64,000 nucleotides of DNA from Murimonas intestini (lineage in GTDB: Bacteria > Bacillota > Clostridia > Lachnospirales > Lachnospiraceae): NCBI RefSeq assembly GCF_024622195.1, contig NZ_JANKBI010000001.1, positions 620,001 to 684,000 on the forward strand. The letters are read 5' to 3'. Made by a program: the position numbers and the translations under genes. The notes under the pieces were generated by a model. That model saw nothing but the letters and a program-made list of their open reading frames with translations. It was not told where the DNA came from and ran no database searches. Below are positions 24,599 through 32,477 of this stretch, piece by piece. The stretch's first letter is position 1; each line of letters opens with the position of its first letter.

Positions 24599-25786
24599 CT
24601 ATGATTTCTTCTCTGAAGCAGTTTTAGATGAAGAAAACAAAACCGGAACTGCTGTAAGCACAGCCATTAATACATATGAGGCTGCAAAAATATAGATACA
24701 CTGATTTATAGTATATTTTTCTGCTACTTTTCCCAGTATGTTGCTCCCGAGGGAATCACCCAGGCTTCCGCACAGGGATATAAGCGCAAGCTCTAATCCC
24801 TTCTGTTCCTTTCTTATGTACCCTACCCTTTCTTTGGGTATTCCCACAAATGTGCAGGAAATGGACACACTGCATAATAGAAATACAATCATGAATACAA
24901 CAGCAGACTGTGATTTTATAAGCAGCAGGCCACCCAGCGCCGTCAGAAGCAGGAAGATAATGTTGAATTTTACTACATTTACTTTATCCACAATACGTCC
25001 TGCCAGCATATAAGTCGGCGCGCTGACAAGTTCATCCATTGACATGAGTATTCCCAGTTTTGCCGGTGAAAAAAGCAAAACATTATAACAATACATGGGA
25101 ATTATAAAGCTCCACATTGGACCGGCCACAAAAGACTGTATAAAAATTAATACGCAGAATATCAGGATCCTTTTATTTATAGACTTAAATATCTGCAGGA
25201 TGGGCAGACGTTCTCTGCGGACATTACGATCGCTTTTAAGGCCTGCAGCCGCCCAGACAGATGCCGCCATCAGCAAAAAGCTGCATATGTAAAGAGCATA
25301 TTCTCCTTCCCGGAACTGGTACAGCAGGCCAGATATGATCCCCCCAATACTGGCCAGCAGAGAAGATACGCTCTGTACGGCCCCATATATTTTCCCATAT
25401 CCTCCGCTGCTCGCCATATCCATCACGTATGAGCCGCTTACAGCAAGGAATATCCCGCGGAAGATTCCAAGGGCTGCCATCAATACAGTAAATGCCACGA
25501 TTTCATCAGCCCTTGCCAGGAGTACTGATACTACCGCCAGCCCTGCAAGAGATGAGAGTATAAATTTCTTTGTTCCAAGAATATCAGAGAGATGTCCGAT
25601 CAGCAGCTTAATTACCATCAAACCAATAGCTACAGCTGACATGGCGCTCCCTATTTTGCCGTAGCTGAGTCCATGATCTGTCATCCTCAACGGAATGACT
25701 GTCATTACCACATTATAGCCAAAAGAAATCAGGCCTGAAATAAGAGTAAAGCCTATGAATTCTCTGTTTATACTTCTCCCCTGCAT
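24599..25786 (-). CDS. Major facilitator superfamily transporter
   Basis: The 395-residue protein has about twelve hydrophobic helices. Its first loop motif GHLSDILGTKKF (residues 63-74) is the MFS G-x-L-(S/A)-D-x-x-G-x-(R/K) signature between helices 2 and 3, and AGRIVDKV near residue 260 repeats it in the second half. It is probably a drug or metabolite exporter; the substrate cannot be told. Single-gene unit. Confidence 0.85.
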   Translation of the reverse strand: MQGRSINREFIGFTLISGLISFGYNVVMTVIPLRMTDHGLSYGKIGSAMSAVAIGLMVIKLLIGHLSDILGTKKFILSSLAGLAVVSVLLARADEIVAFTVLMAALGIFRGIFLAVSGSYVMDMASSGGYGKIYGAVQSVSSLLASIGGIISGLLYQFREGEYALYICSFLLMAASVWAAAGLKSDRNVRRERLPILQIFKSINKRILIFCVLIFIQSFVAGPMWSFIIPMYCYNVLLFSPAKLGILMSMDELVSAPTYMLAGRIVDKVNVVKFNIIFLLLTALGGLLLIKSQSAVVFMIVFLLCSVSISCTFVGIPKERVGYIRKEQKGLELALISLCGSLGDSLGSNILGKVAEKYTINQCIYIFAASYVLMAVLTAVPVLFSSSKTASEKKS

Positions 25787-25961
25787 ATCATATGCTCCCT
25801 TCTCAAAAACATTTGTTCTGTTTCACATAATGATAGCACATACGTTCGCTGTATGCAATACTTAAATCACTTTTCTCTCATTAAACTTTTCTCTTTATTT
25901 TATAACTGTAATGATTAATTAAAAGCTCCTCTGCTAATCGTCTGACAAGCAGAGCGCAAAA

Positions 25962-25993
25962 AGTACCGCAGCCTTTAAAGAAACTGCGGTACT
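25962..25993 (-). terminator. Terminator downstream of the thyX relic
   Basis: AGTACCGCAG and CTGCGGTACT form a perfect ten-base stem; on the minus strand it is followed by TTTTTGCG. The gap 25787-26080 contains nothing else I can name. Confidence 0.75.
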
Positions 25994-26080
25994 CGTATAT
26001 TCATCTCATAACTCCGAGCATTCAGAAGTGTGTACCCTAAATAATAAATTGCCGCAGATACACAGACATGCTCAATAGTA

Positions 26081-26269
26081 CTAATTGTCTTCCAGCAAAT
26101 CTTTGAAAAATGCAGGATATTTCTCTGAGAAAAGTTTTAGCAGACTGCAGGCAACCTCTCTGCACTGCGGATGTGAGGCCTTTGATGTCCTAAGCCTTAA
26201 GAAATTTCTCCAGCCTCTTAAGTTCATTGTCATAACCATTTCTGTTTTTAAAGAATCCCGGGGCTTTGA
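26081..26269 (-). pseudogene. C-terminal remnant of flavin-dependent thymidylate synthase (thyX)
   Basis: The last 62 residues of a 102-codon frame read SLKTEMVMTMNLRGWRNFLRLRTSKASHPQCREVACSLL in segments, which match the ThyX C-terminus (KTEIVMTMN-R-W-FF-LR, then the A-PQ-RE-A helix). ThyX is normally about 220-250 residues, so the FAD-binding RHR motif region is gone. The bases upstream in the same frame run through an unrelated hydrophobic stretch and a terminator-like hairpin, with no ribosome binding site. I read it as a decayed gene that kept its own terminator at 25962-25993. Confidence 0.55.
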
Positions 26270-26352
26270 CTCATGATGTTCCCCATTCATGTGATGTTTC
26301 TTATGTAAATATTTTTTCATGAGGAAACAAATCAAAAAGTCACTCAGAGACA

Positions 26353-26402
26353 GCCGCAGCAGTATATGACAGATTTTATACTGAGCCATATACTACTGCG
26401 GC
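26353..26402. terminator. Stem-loop downstream of the FUSC gene
   Basis: GCCGCAGCAGTATATG (26353-26368) pairs with CATATACTACTGCGGC (26387-26402), one wobble pair in 16. The better T tract (GTTTTTATTT) is on the plus-strand side; on the minus side the nearest T run is about 15 bases away, so termination of the FUSC transcript may be partial. Confidence 0.55.
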
Positions 26403-26444
26403 GTTTTTATTTCCAGAGCCTGGAAACAGCGTAAAAAGGCAGCT

Positions 26445-28190
26445 CTAACTCAAGTGTCCGCCTTCAAATACAGGGGCGTTGGCACGTCCTGCGATCAGCT
26501 TCCTGTGGGCTTTTCGTATCTTTTCCTGATATATGGTCAAAAGCCGGGGAAATTCTTCCCATTGTTCCAGATCTGCATTTTGGGACAGTTTTTCTTCCAG
26601 CAGGTATGCCTGGATTACCAGATGGTAATACAACTGGGAATCCATGGAACCAGAAAGACAAATTTTATCAAGAAGCTCTGTGACAGATTTGTATTTTTTC
26701 CAGAGCTGTCTCGTTGCTTTGGCGCGGTTGTAAGGAAAAAGAATGCAGTTTGCTATATATCCTGCAGCGGCGCCCGCTAAAATATAGCCAAGCCTTACCA
26801 AGAACATACCACCCACAGCCTTAATACCGAAACTGCCCATAAAGACGGCGCCCCCAAGTGCACCTATGGTTGAACAGGTAAAGGTTTCCCTGTAATCTGT
26901 AAAATAAAAAGACAAATATCCGGAAAGCATCATGGCAGCGGTACGTCCTGCCGGAGACGGAACCAGCGAATAGATCACTACAGATAATATACCGCCGGAT
27001 ATAGTTGCGAGAATACGTTTTTTCATCTTGACAGGTACATCGTCTGCGTAGGGCAGGGAGACAGAAGCCAGGGTAAACAGCAGCCATTTGCCGTGAGGAA
27101 GACCAAGACATTGTACTAACAGGGTGGCACAGGACAGGAGCAATGCCGTTCGTAAGGCATAGACAGCTCTGACAGGACTCAGATCAAGAGCTGCCTGAAG
27201 GCGTACCTTCAGGGAAAGAGCGGTTTTCCTGTAATGTGTTTTGTTCTGAGGGTCAGACATGTGCAGGAGTCTGTCCTGTGTATACAGCAGATTATTGTAA
27301 AACAGATGAGCTGTCTTTCCATCCTTTTCGTCAGAAAGATCAGATAAGCGGAGAGGCAGAAGCTCTTTTGTCTCACCCTGGAGAAAAGCACAGAAAGATG
27401 CAAGCCGGTCCAGAGTATACAGAAGAATGGCAGTATCACAGTCAGACAGTTGTTCTGGCAGTTCATGGACAAGGATCAGCAAATGTTCCAGTCCCCGTCC
27501 TGCGGCTACCATGGAGAAACTGGCGTCAGAGATACACAGCACCTTTTTTCTCCGTTCATATACTGTTCTCCCCAGGCGGCAGAGTTTGCGGCGTATATCT
27601 GTCAGATCCGGTTTTTCTTCAGTCTTTCCAAGCCGGTATGAAATGAGAAGACAAATATCATCCAGCATTTCTGTCAGCACATCCCTGGCCGTCTCTTCAA
27701 CTCGTTTTCTTCCCATAATCCACTGATACAGCATAATGGACACAGCGCCTGCTGCCATGCCGATCATTCTTTTGGGGAGCTGCTGGGCATTTACAGGTGA
27801 AATAAATACCAGGAATAAGTAGGATAAAATATAAGGAAAATATATATGATTGGAATATTCATATGTATAGGCATACAAAATCAGTAATAATGTGATAAAA
27901 TTAATGACAAAGGACAGGGGAGCAGGTAATGTACTCACCCAAAATGCGGCAAGTGCCATCCACACAAGTACAAGTGTCTGAACGATAAGGTGGCGAAAGG
28001 GCGTAGCAGTCAGGTCCCGTACCATGGATGCTGACATCATGATGGTAAAGATGACGCCCACAATGGAGTTTTCAGGGCCAAAGATGGTCTGAAAAATATT
28101 CACATAAAAAATAATAAAAATAAAACTCAGTGTGCTGAAACGGAAGTTATTTTTTATCACGTCCAGTACGTTCCACTTGCTTTTTTGCAT
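26445..28190 (-). CDS. FUSC-family inner-membrane (aromatic acid exporter-like) protein
   Basis: The product of about 581 residues has two blocks of membrane helices (residues 20-160 and 345-480) separated by a cytosolic region, the layout of FUSC/AaeB-type proteins. The second block begins with SPVRAVYALRTALLLSCATLLVQCLGLPHGKWLLFTLASVSLPY, a typical FUSC start. The preferred start is the second ATG, because AGGAG lies immediately before the first one (28202). It is divergent from a MarR-type regulator gene, which suggests MarR-controlled efflux of organic acids or aromatic compounds. Confidence 0.8.
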   Translation of the reverse strand: MQKSKWNVLDVIKNNFRFSTLSFIFIIFYVNIFQTIFGPENSIVGVIFTIMMSASMVRDLTATPFRHLIVQTLVLVWMALAAFWVSTLPAPLSFVINFITLLLILYAYTYEYSNHIYFPYILSYLFLVFISPVNAQQLPKRMIGMAAGAVSIMLYQWIMGRKRVEETARDVLTEMLDDICLLISYRLGKTEEKPDLTDIRRKLCRLGRTVYERRKKVLCISDASFSMVAAGRGLEHLLILVHELPEQLSDCDTAILLYTLDRLASFCAFLQGETKELLPLRLSDLSDEKDGKTAHLFYNNLLYTQDRLLHMSDPQNKTHYRKTALSLKVRLQAALDLSPVRAVYALRTALLLSCATLLVQCLGLPHGKWLLFTLASVSLPYADDVPVKMKKRILATISGGILSVVIYSLVPSPAGRTAAMMLSGYLSFYFTDYRETFTCSTIGALGGAVFMGSFGIKAVGGMFLVRLGYILAGAAAGYIANCILFPYNRAKATRQLWKKYKSVTELLDKICLSGSMDSQLYYHLVIQAYLLEEKLSQNADLEQWEEFPRLLTIYQEKIRKAHRKLIAGRANAPVFEGGHLS

Positions 28191-28250
28191 AGATATCTGC
28201 ATCTCCTTTTTTGATCCTTTTAATAATATGGTTCAATTTAACAGATCCAC

Positions 28251-28278
28251 TTGACTAAAAATATATCTGTTATATAAT
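28251..28278 (+). promoter_or_regulatory. Promoter of the marR-type gene with overlapping inverted repeat
   Basis: TTGACT (28251-28256) and TATAAT (28273-28278) are 16 bases apart. AACAGAT just before the -35 and ATCTGTT just before the -10 form an inverted repeat across the promoter, a likely MarR-type autoregulatory site shared with the divergent FUSC gene. Confidence 0.6.
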
Positions 28279-28374
28279 AGCTTCAAGACTGTAACTTAAA
28301 CATGATAGTCATATTTTATTTACTAATTTATTAGAATAACACCTTTCAATACATTTGTCAACGGGGGAAGAAGG

Positions 28375-28821
28375 ATGAAGACTGAAAAGATATCAGAACA
28401 ATTTGTACAAAATTTACTGCTTGTAATGCCTGACTGGCACTCCAAGCTAATCAAGCCGTTTAAAGATACGCTAAACCGGGAGATGAGCCTGGAGACCTAC
28501 TATTGCCTGGAGACAGTGAAGAGGTGCGGGGCTATTACCATGACAAAGCTGGCCCAGGAACTGAAAGTGCCAAAACAGCAGGTGACTAAACTGACCGACA
28601 AGCTGAGTGAATATCAGTTCGTAGAACGTGTGAGTAACGACCAGGACAGAAGGTCTGTCTGGATCCGGCTTACGCCGAAGGCATCTGCATATCTGGATGA
28701 GTATTATCTGAAAAACAAGGTTTTTATACATATGCTGGAGGAACTGCTCACAGAAGAAGAGCTGCAGAGGCTGAACAATGCAGTACAAGTGCTGATCGAG
28801 ATACTTCCGAAGCTGAAATAG
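28375..28821 (+). CDS. MarR-family transcriptional regulator
   Basis: The 148-residue protein has the winged helix-turn-helix of the MarR family: ITMTKLAQELKVPKQQVTKLTDKLSEYQFVERVSNDQDRRSVWIRLTPKA in segments, where DRRS is the wing signature, with N- and C-terminal dimerisation helices. It is transcribed away from the FUSC exporter gene and likely represses it until a phenolic or acid ligand binds. GGGGGAAGAAGG precedes the ATG. Confidence 0.88.
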   Translation: MKTEKISEQFVQNLLLVMPDWHSKLIKPFKDTLNREMSLETYYCLETVKRCGAITMTKLAQELKVPKQQVTKLTDKLSEYQFVERVSNDQDRRSVWIRLTPKASAYLDEYYLKNKVFIHMLEELLTEEELQRLNNAVQVLIEILPKLK

Positions 28822-28976
28822 AAAGATTTGCGTTCTAAAATAAACAGCAATAGAAAGAAGCTCTCATGAAATATCAAGTATGAAAAGTACTGTATTCCAT
28901 GGGAACTTCTTATTTTATGGAAATAACTTAAAAATCTTTCCATGTTTATTTTTTACATCATGCAGCCTGTTTTGGC

Positions 28977-30245
28977 TCATCTTTTCATCTGTACCTCTTT
29001 TTCATATATCTGCATATCATCCATCCAATCAATACCTACACCGGCCGATTCTCTCAGACACAAATAATCCCACACGCTGTTAACAGGCAGATTTTTAAAC
29101 TCCTCTGTCAGAGCCAGCCTTCTCGTCAGCTCTCCCTCCTCTTCGGCTTTGAGCAGCATTCCTGTCGGCTCCACCAGCGCTCCCAAAAGCGCTTTTCCCG
29201 CTGCCCTAAGGCCAATAATCCAGGAAGTAACCCTGTTAATCGTAGCATCAAAATAATCCAGGCCAATCCCCACATTCTTGTGGAACAACCCCTGCCTTTT
29301 TATCTCCTGCATAATATAAGAAAGCTCATCGCCCTGGATCAGGCAGTGGTCGCTGTCCCATCTGACTCCTCTGGACAGATGGAGCATAATATTATCTACA
29401 AATGGCATAATGGCGGATATCTTGTCTGCCACATTTTCCTGTGGATGATAATGTCCTGTATCCATAGTAATACCCAGGTGGTTCTGGACTGCATATGCCA
29501 GATAAAAATCATGTGACCCTACGGTAAAACATTCTGTCCCGATACTAAACACCTTGCCTTCAAGACAATCACACATATTGTCGGCGTCATATTCTGCTTC
29601 AAATATCTGATCCAGAGAATCTTTCAGACGCATCCTGTAGGCGCTTCTGTCAGCCGGCATGTCCTTTGTCCCATCCGGGACCCATGTATTATTCCGGCAG
29701 ACTTCTCCCAGGCTTGCACCTATGTCATTTGCTATTTTTCTGGACATTCTGCCCGCCTGTATCCAGTACCGGCGTATCCCTTCATCCGGCGAAGCCAGAG
29801 AACACATATCCTTCATCATGGGATGCGTAAAATAAGAGCAGTTAAAGTCCATGCCTATTTTTTTCTCTCTGGCCCAGTCTATCCAGTTTTGATAATCCTC
29901 TGTGTCATATTCATTGCGTTCTTTCTTCTGTCCTGGCTCCGCATACATGCTGTGCAAATTGAGCTTATGGCGGCACGGAGAATATTTCATGGCTGTTTCC
30001 ATGTCCAGACGCATCTCATCCCCATTTCTGGCCGCTCCCGGAAATCCGCCTGTCACAACATTCTCACTGTGCACGCCTTCCAGTCCTTCGAATCCTTTAA
30101 CATCATCCCCCTGCCAGTTGTGGACAGATATAGGTATACTCTTAAATTCCTCTATTACCGCATCTGTATCCACTCCATAAGATGCATAGATCTCTTTCGC
30201 GTTATTATAATTATTTCTTACTACTTTTTCGTTAATATTCCCCAT
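28977..30245 (-). CDS. rhaA: L-rhamnose isomerase
   Basis: The 422-residue protein closely follows L-rhamnose isomerase, which converts L-rhamnose to L-rhamnulose with two divalent metal ions in a TIM barrel. Recognisable stretches are SVHNWQGDDVKGFEG near residue 40, the HKLNLHSMYAE strand, IGMDFNCSYFTHPMM, KVFSIGTECFTVGSHDFYLAY with a metal glutamate, ITMDTGHYHPQENVADK and LHLSRGVRWDSDHC. Length is that of the family. It lies downstream of its LacI regulator, with an operator-like palindrome 30 bases before its ATG. Rhamnulose kinase and rhamnulose-1-phosphate aldolase genes are absent from the window. Confidence 0.93.
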   Translation of the reverse strand: MGNINEKVVRNNYNNAKEIYASYGVDTDAVIEEFKSIPISVHNWQGDDVKGFEGLEGVHSENVVTGGFPGAARNGDEMRLDMETAMKYSPCRHKLNLHSMYAEPGQKKERNEYDTEDYQNWIDWAREKKIGMDFNCSYFTHPMMKDMCSLASPDEGIRRYWIQAGRMSRKIANDIGASLGEVCRNNTWVPDGTKDMPADRSAYRMRLKDSLDQIFEAEYDADNMCDCLEGKVFSIGTECFTVGSHDFYLAYAVQNHLGITMDTGHYHPQENVADKISAIMPFVDNIMLHLSRGVRWDSDHCLIQGDELSYIMQEIKRQGLFHKNVGIGLDYFDATINRVTSWIIGLRAAGKALLGALVEPTGMLLKAEEEGELTRRLALTEEFKNLPVNSVWDYLCLRESAGVGIDWMDDMQIYEKEVQMKR

Positions 30246-30274
30246 AGTAAAACCTCCCGTCTATAGTTTTGTAA

Positions 30275-30288
30275 TGAAATGCTTTTCA
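30275..30288. promoter_or_regulatory. Operator-like palindrome upstream of rhaA
   Basis: TGAAATGCTTTTCA, one of three copies of the same LacI-type palindrome (others at 39005-39018 and 41958-41971), each in front of a rhamnose-locus transcription unit. This copy ends 30 bases before the rhaA ATG. Confidence 0.65.
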
Positions 30289-30325
30289 CAACAGGGTAAC
30301 AATAAATCTGAAATCTTAAACCATT

Positions 30326-31372
30326 TTATTTCTTGAGAACAAGTGATTTACGTATTATCAGTTCGTTGTGGATCACAACGTGTTCATTCTCTTCCCTGCC
30401 GGCAAGTTTATCACACAGCAGTCTATATGTCTCCCTGGCAGCGGCGGCATAATCCTGATGCACAGTAGTCACAGAAGGATTATAATACGCTGCCATCGTC
30501 ATATCATCGTATCCCACCACACCGATATCCTCAGGTACCTTATATCCATGCTGCAGAAGCGCATCCAATATTCCTATAGCAATCATATCGCTTGATGCAA
30601 TAAGTACTTCCGGCATACTGTCCCTGGATATCCTGCCTATGAGCCTGTTTACCATATCTTTTGCAGTATGGAGCTTTTCCATCCTCAGCCAGCTGTCTTC
30701 CAGCGTCCAGTCCTTCTGAAGCTCCATGTTATAATTGTTTAAAGCATCCATGATTCCCCGGTAGCGGTCTATGAGATTCACCATAGTCATGGCCTCAGAA
30801 ATATACCCTATTTTTGTGTATCCATTTTCCCACAAACACCTGATAAGATGATACATTGTCTCATAATTATCAAAGGAAACTGAAGGATAATCCTTATAAT
30901 AACGGTCAGCAAAGACCGTAATGATATTTGCCTTGTCCAGTCTCTCTATTAAATTTTCATCCTGGCTGCCGCCCAAAAATATTACACCGTCAACACGGCT
31001 TCTTATCAGAGTATCCACTCCCCGCTCTTCCCGCTCTTTCTTGTACCCGAAATCTATCAGGGATGCAGAAACCTCATCTTCCCCGGCGAGCTTAATCAGG
31101 CAGGCTGCATACTTGGCATAAAATTCATTTGTAAGATCAGGAACAATAATCCCAATAGTATTTGTTCTGCTGTGTCTAAGTCCCCTGGCAAGGGCATTCG
31201 GCGTATAGTTGAGTTCCTCAATGACCTTTTGGACCCTGGCCTTTGTCTCATCTGAAATAGGCGCAGTCCCATTAATTACGTGAGATACTGTGGACAGAGC
31301 CACTCCTGACTTTTTTGCCACCTCATTCATCGTCGGCTTATGGACCGAACCCTTCTTTTGCGTTATGTTCAA
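30326..31372 (-). CDS. LacI-family regulator of the rhamnoside locus
   Basis: The 348-residue protein has a LacI helix-turn-helix (MNEVAKKSGVALSTVSHVINGTAPISDETKARVQKVIEELNYTPNALARGL in segments) with a standard hinge (L-N-Y-x-P-N-x-x-A-R), then a sugar-binding domain (NTIGIIVPDLTNEFYAK; VGYDDMTMAAYYNPSVTTVHQDY). The likely start is TTG at 31372 with GAGGG seven bases upstream; the internal ATG of MNEVAKK has no ribosome binding site. It sits inside the rhamnose gene cluster, and three identical palindromes there are its likely operators. The inducer is probably L-rhamnose, L-rhamnulose or a rhamnoside. Confidence 0.85.
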   Translation of the reverse strand: MNITQKKGSVHKPTMNEVAKKSGVALSTVSHVINGTAPISDETKARVQKVIEELNYTPNALARGLRHSRTNTIGIIVPDLTNEFYAKYAACLIKLAGEDEVSASLIDFGYKKEREERGVDTLIRSRVDGVIFLGGSQDENLIERLDKANIITVFADRYYKDYPSVSFDNYETMYHLIRCLWENGYTKIGYISEAMTMVNLIDRYRGIMDALNNYNMELQKDWTLEDSWLRMEKLHTAKDMVNRLIGRISRDSMPEVLIASSDMIAIGILDALLQHGYKVPEDIGVVGYDDMTMAAYYNPSVTTVHQDYAAAARETYRLLCDKLAGREENEHVVIHNELIIRKSLVLKK

Positions 31373-31408
31373 TTTCCCACCCTCTTTACTACATGTTTCT
31401 GTAAGTAT

Positions 31409-31445
31409 ACCATAGTTTTTCCAACCTTAAAAGATAAACTATGGT
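31409..31445. promoter_or_regulatory. Inverted repeat between esterase and LacI genes
   Basis: ACCATAGTTT (31409-31418) and AAACTATGGT (31436-31445) are perfect ten-base inverted repeats 17 bases apart, about 37 bases before the TTG start of the LacI gene. The sequence is too A+T-rich for a strong terminator; an autoregulatory site or an RNA hairpin is possible. Confidence 0.4.
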
Positions 31446-31464
31446 AATAGGGCAGGCTCTTTCT

Positions 31465-32436
31465 TTACTCTTTATCTTCCCCCATAAATATCTGTTCCAG
31501 AAAAGAAGCAGCAGCCAGCGGCCATATCTCCGCCTCCTTACTTACCTTCCTTTCATCACATATATCCGCACCGTCCTTTCCCAATACATTTAGTACCTCC
31601 TGCGGTACTTCTCTGCCTTCTCTTACCGCCTGTATATAATAATTTTCCAGCTGTTCCAGTACATATCCGGGCTGGCACTGCCCTTTTGCCCATACCTGAT
31701 CCGCCAGAGAAAGTCCGTGTTTTCCACCTGAAAATATGTGCAGCGCGCAGCGGATATGGTTTCTTCTGCATGCTTCTGCGTATAGTTCACTGTTCTCCGG
31801 CGCCACTCTGTCATCTGCCGCCGTAGTCCATATAAAGCATGGCGGAGTATCACTGTTTACATGTTTTTCAAGCGACATATATTGATATTCTTCCTGTGAG
31901 GCACCCTTCCCAAGCAAAGCTGTGAAGGATTCTTCATCCTTATATTTTCCAGCTGAAATTACCGGGTAGCAGAGTACCGCTGCATCAGGACGGTTTGAAA
32001 TCCCGCTGTACTTGCCAGACAGATCTTCTATATCACCATGGTGAACACAGAGGCTGGCACATAAATGCCCACCTGCTGAAAATCCACATACCACTATCTG
32101 CCCCGTCAGTACATGGAATCTGTCGGAATGCAGTCTAATATACCGTACTGCCCTCGAAATATCAAAAAGAGGCTGTTTCATCAATGGAGACTCCATAAAA
32201 TAATCAGTCGTATACGTCAGCACAAAAGCCTGATATCCTGACTCGTAAAATTTCAGCGCAGCAAGTTCTCCCTCTGATGGTACAACTGCCCTGTATCCTC
32301 CGCCTGGAACAACTATCATGCACGGACGTTCCTGATTATCTTCATGAAAATACCCTGTTATTTTAGGAATAAATCCAAAAGACTTTTCATAACTGTATTC
32401 TTCCTTCTCCCAAATACGGAATGTCTCTATTACCAC
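31465..32436 (-). CDS. Alpha/beta-hydrolase (acetyl-esterase-like)
   Basis: The protein of about 323 residues has an alpha/beta-hydrolase fold: VVPGGGYRAVVPSEGE supplies an oxyanion-hole type strand, VVCGFSAGGHLCASL holds the nucleophile serine (G-x-S-x-G), and GGKHGLSLAD the catalytic histidine. A GTG at 32436 with GGAGG eight bases upstream is a better start than the ATG overlapping the GH106 stop. There is no signal peptide, so it works in the cytoplasm, probably removing acetyl groups from imported rhamnose-containing oligosaccharides. It follows the GH106-like gene by 41 bases. Confidence 0.8.
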   Translation of the reverse strand: MVIETFRIWEKEEYSYEKSFGFIPKITGYFHEDNQERPCMIVVPGGGYRAVVPSEGELAALKFYESGYQAFVLTYTTDYFMESPLMKQPLFDISRAVRYIRLHSDRFHVLTGQIVVCGFSAGGHLCASLCVHHGDIEDLSGKYSGISNRPDAAVLCYPVISAGKYKDEESFTALLGKGASQEEYQYMSLEKHVNSDTPPCFIWTTAADDRVAPENSELYAEACRRNHIRCALHIFSGGKHGLSLADQVWAKGQCQPGYVLEQLENYYIQAVREGREVPQEVLNVLGKDGADICDERKVSKEAEIWPLAAASFLEQIFMGEDKE

Positions 32437-32477
32437 CTTTCGTTCCTCCTTTGATTTTAATAAATCCCGGCTGTTTA

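Noticed and set aside
26270..26389. N-terminal part of the 102-codon frame containing the thyX remnant
   Set aside because: It has no ribosome binding site and runs across a terminator-like hairpin; coding is improbable.
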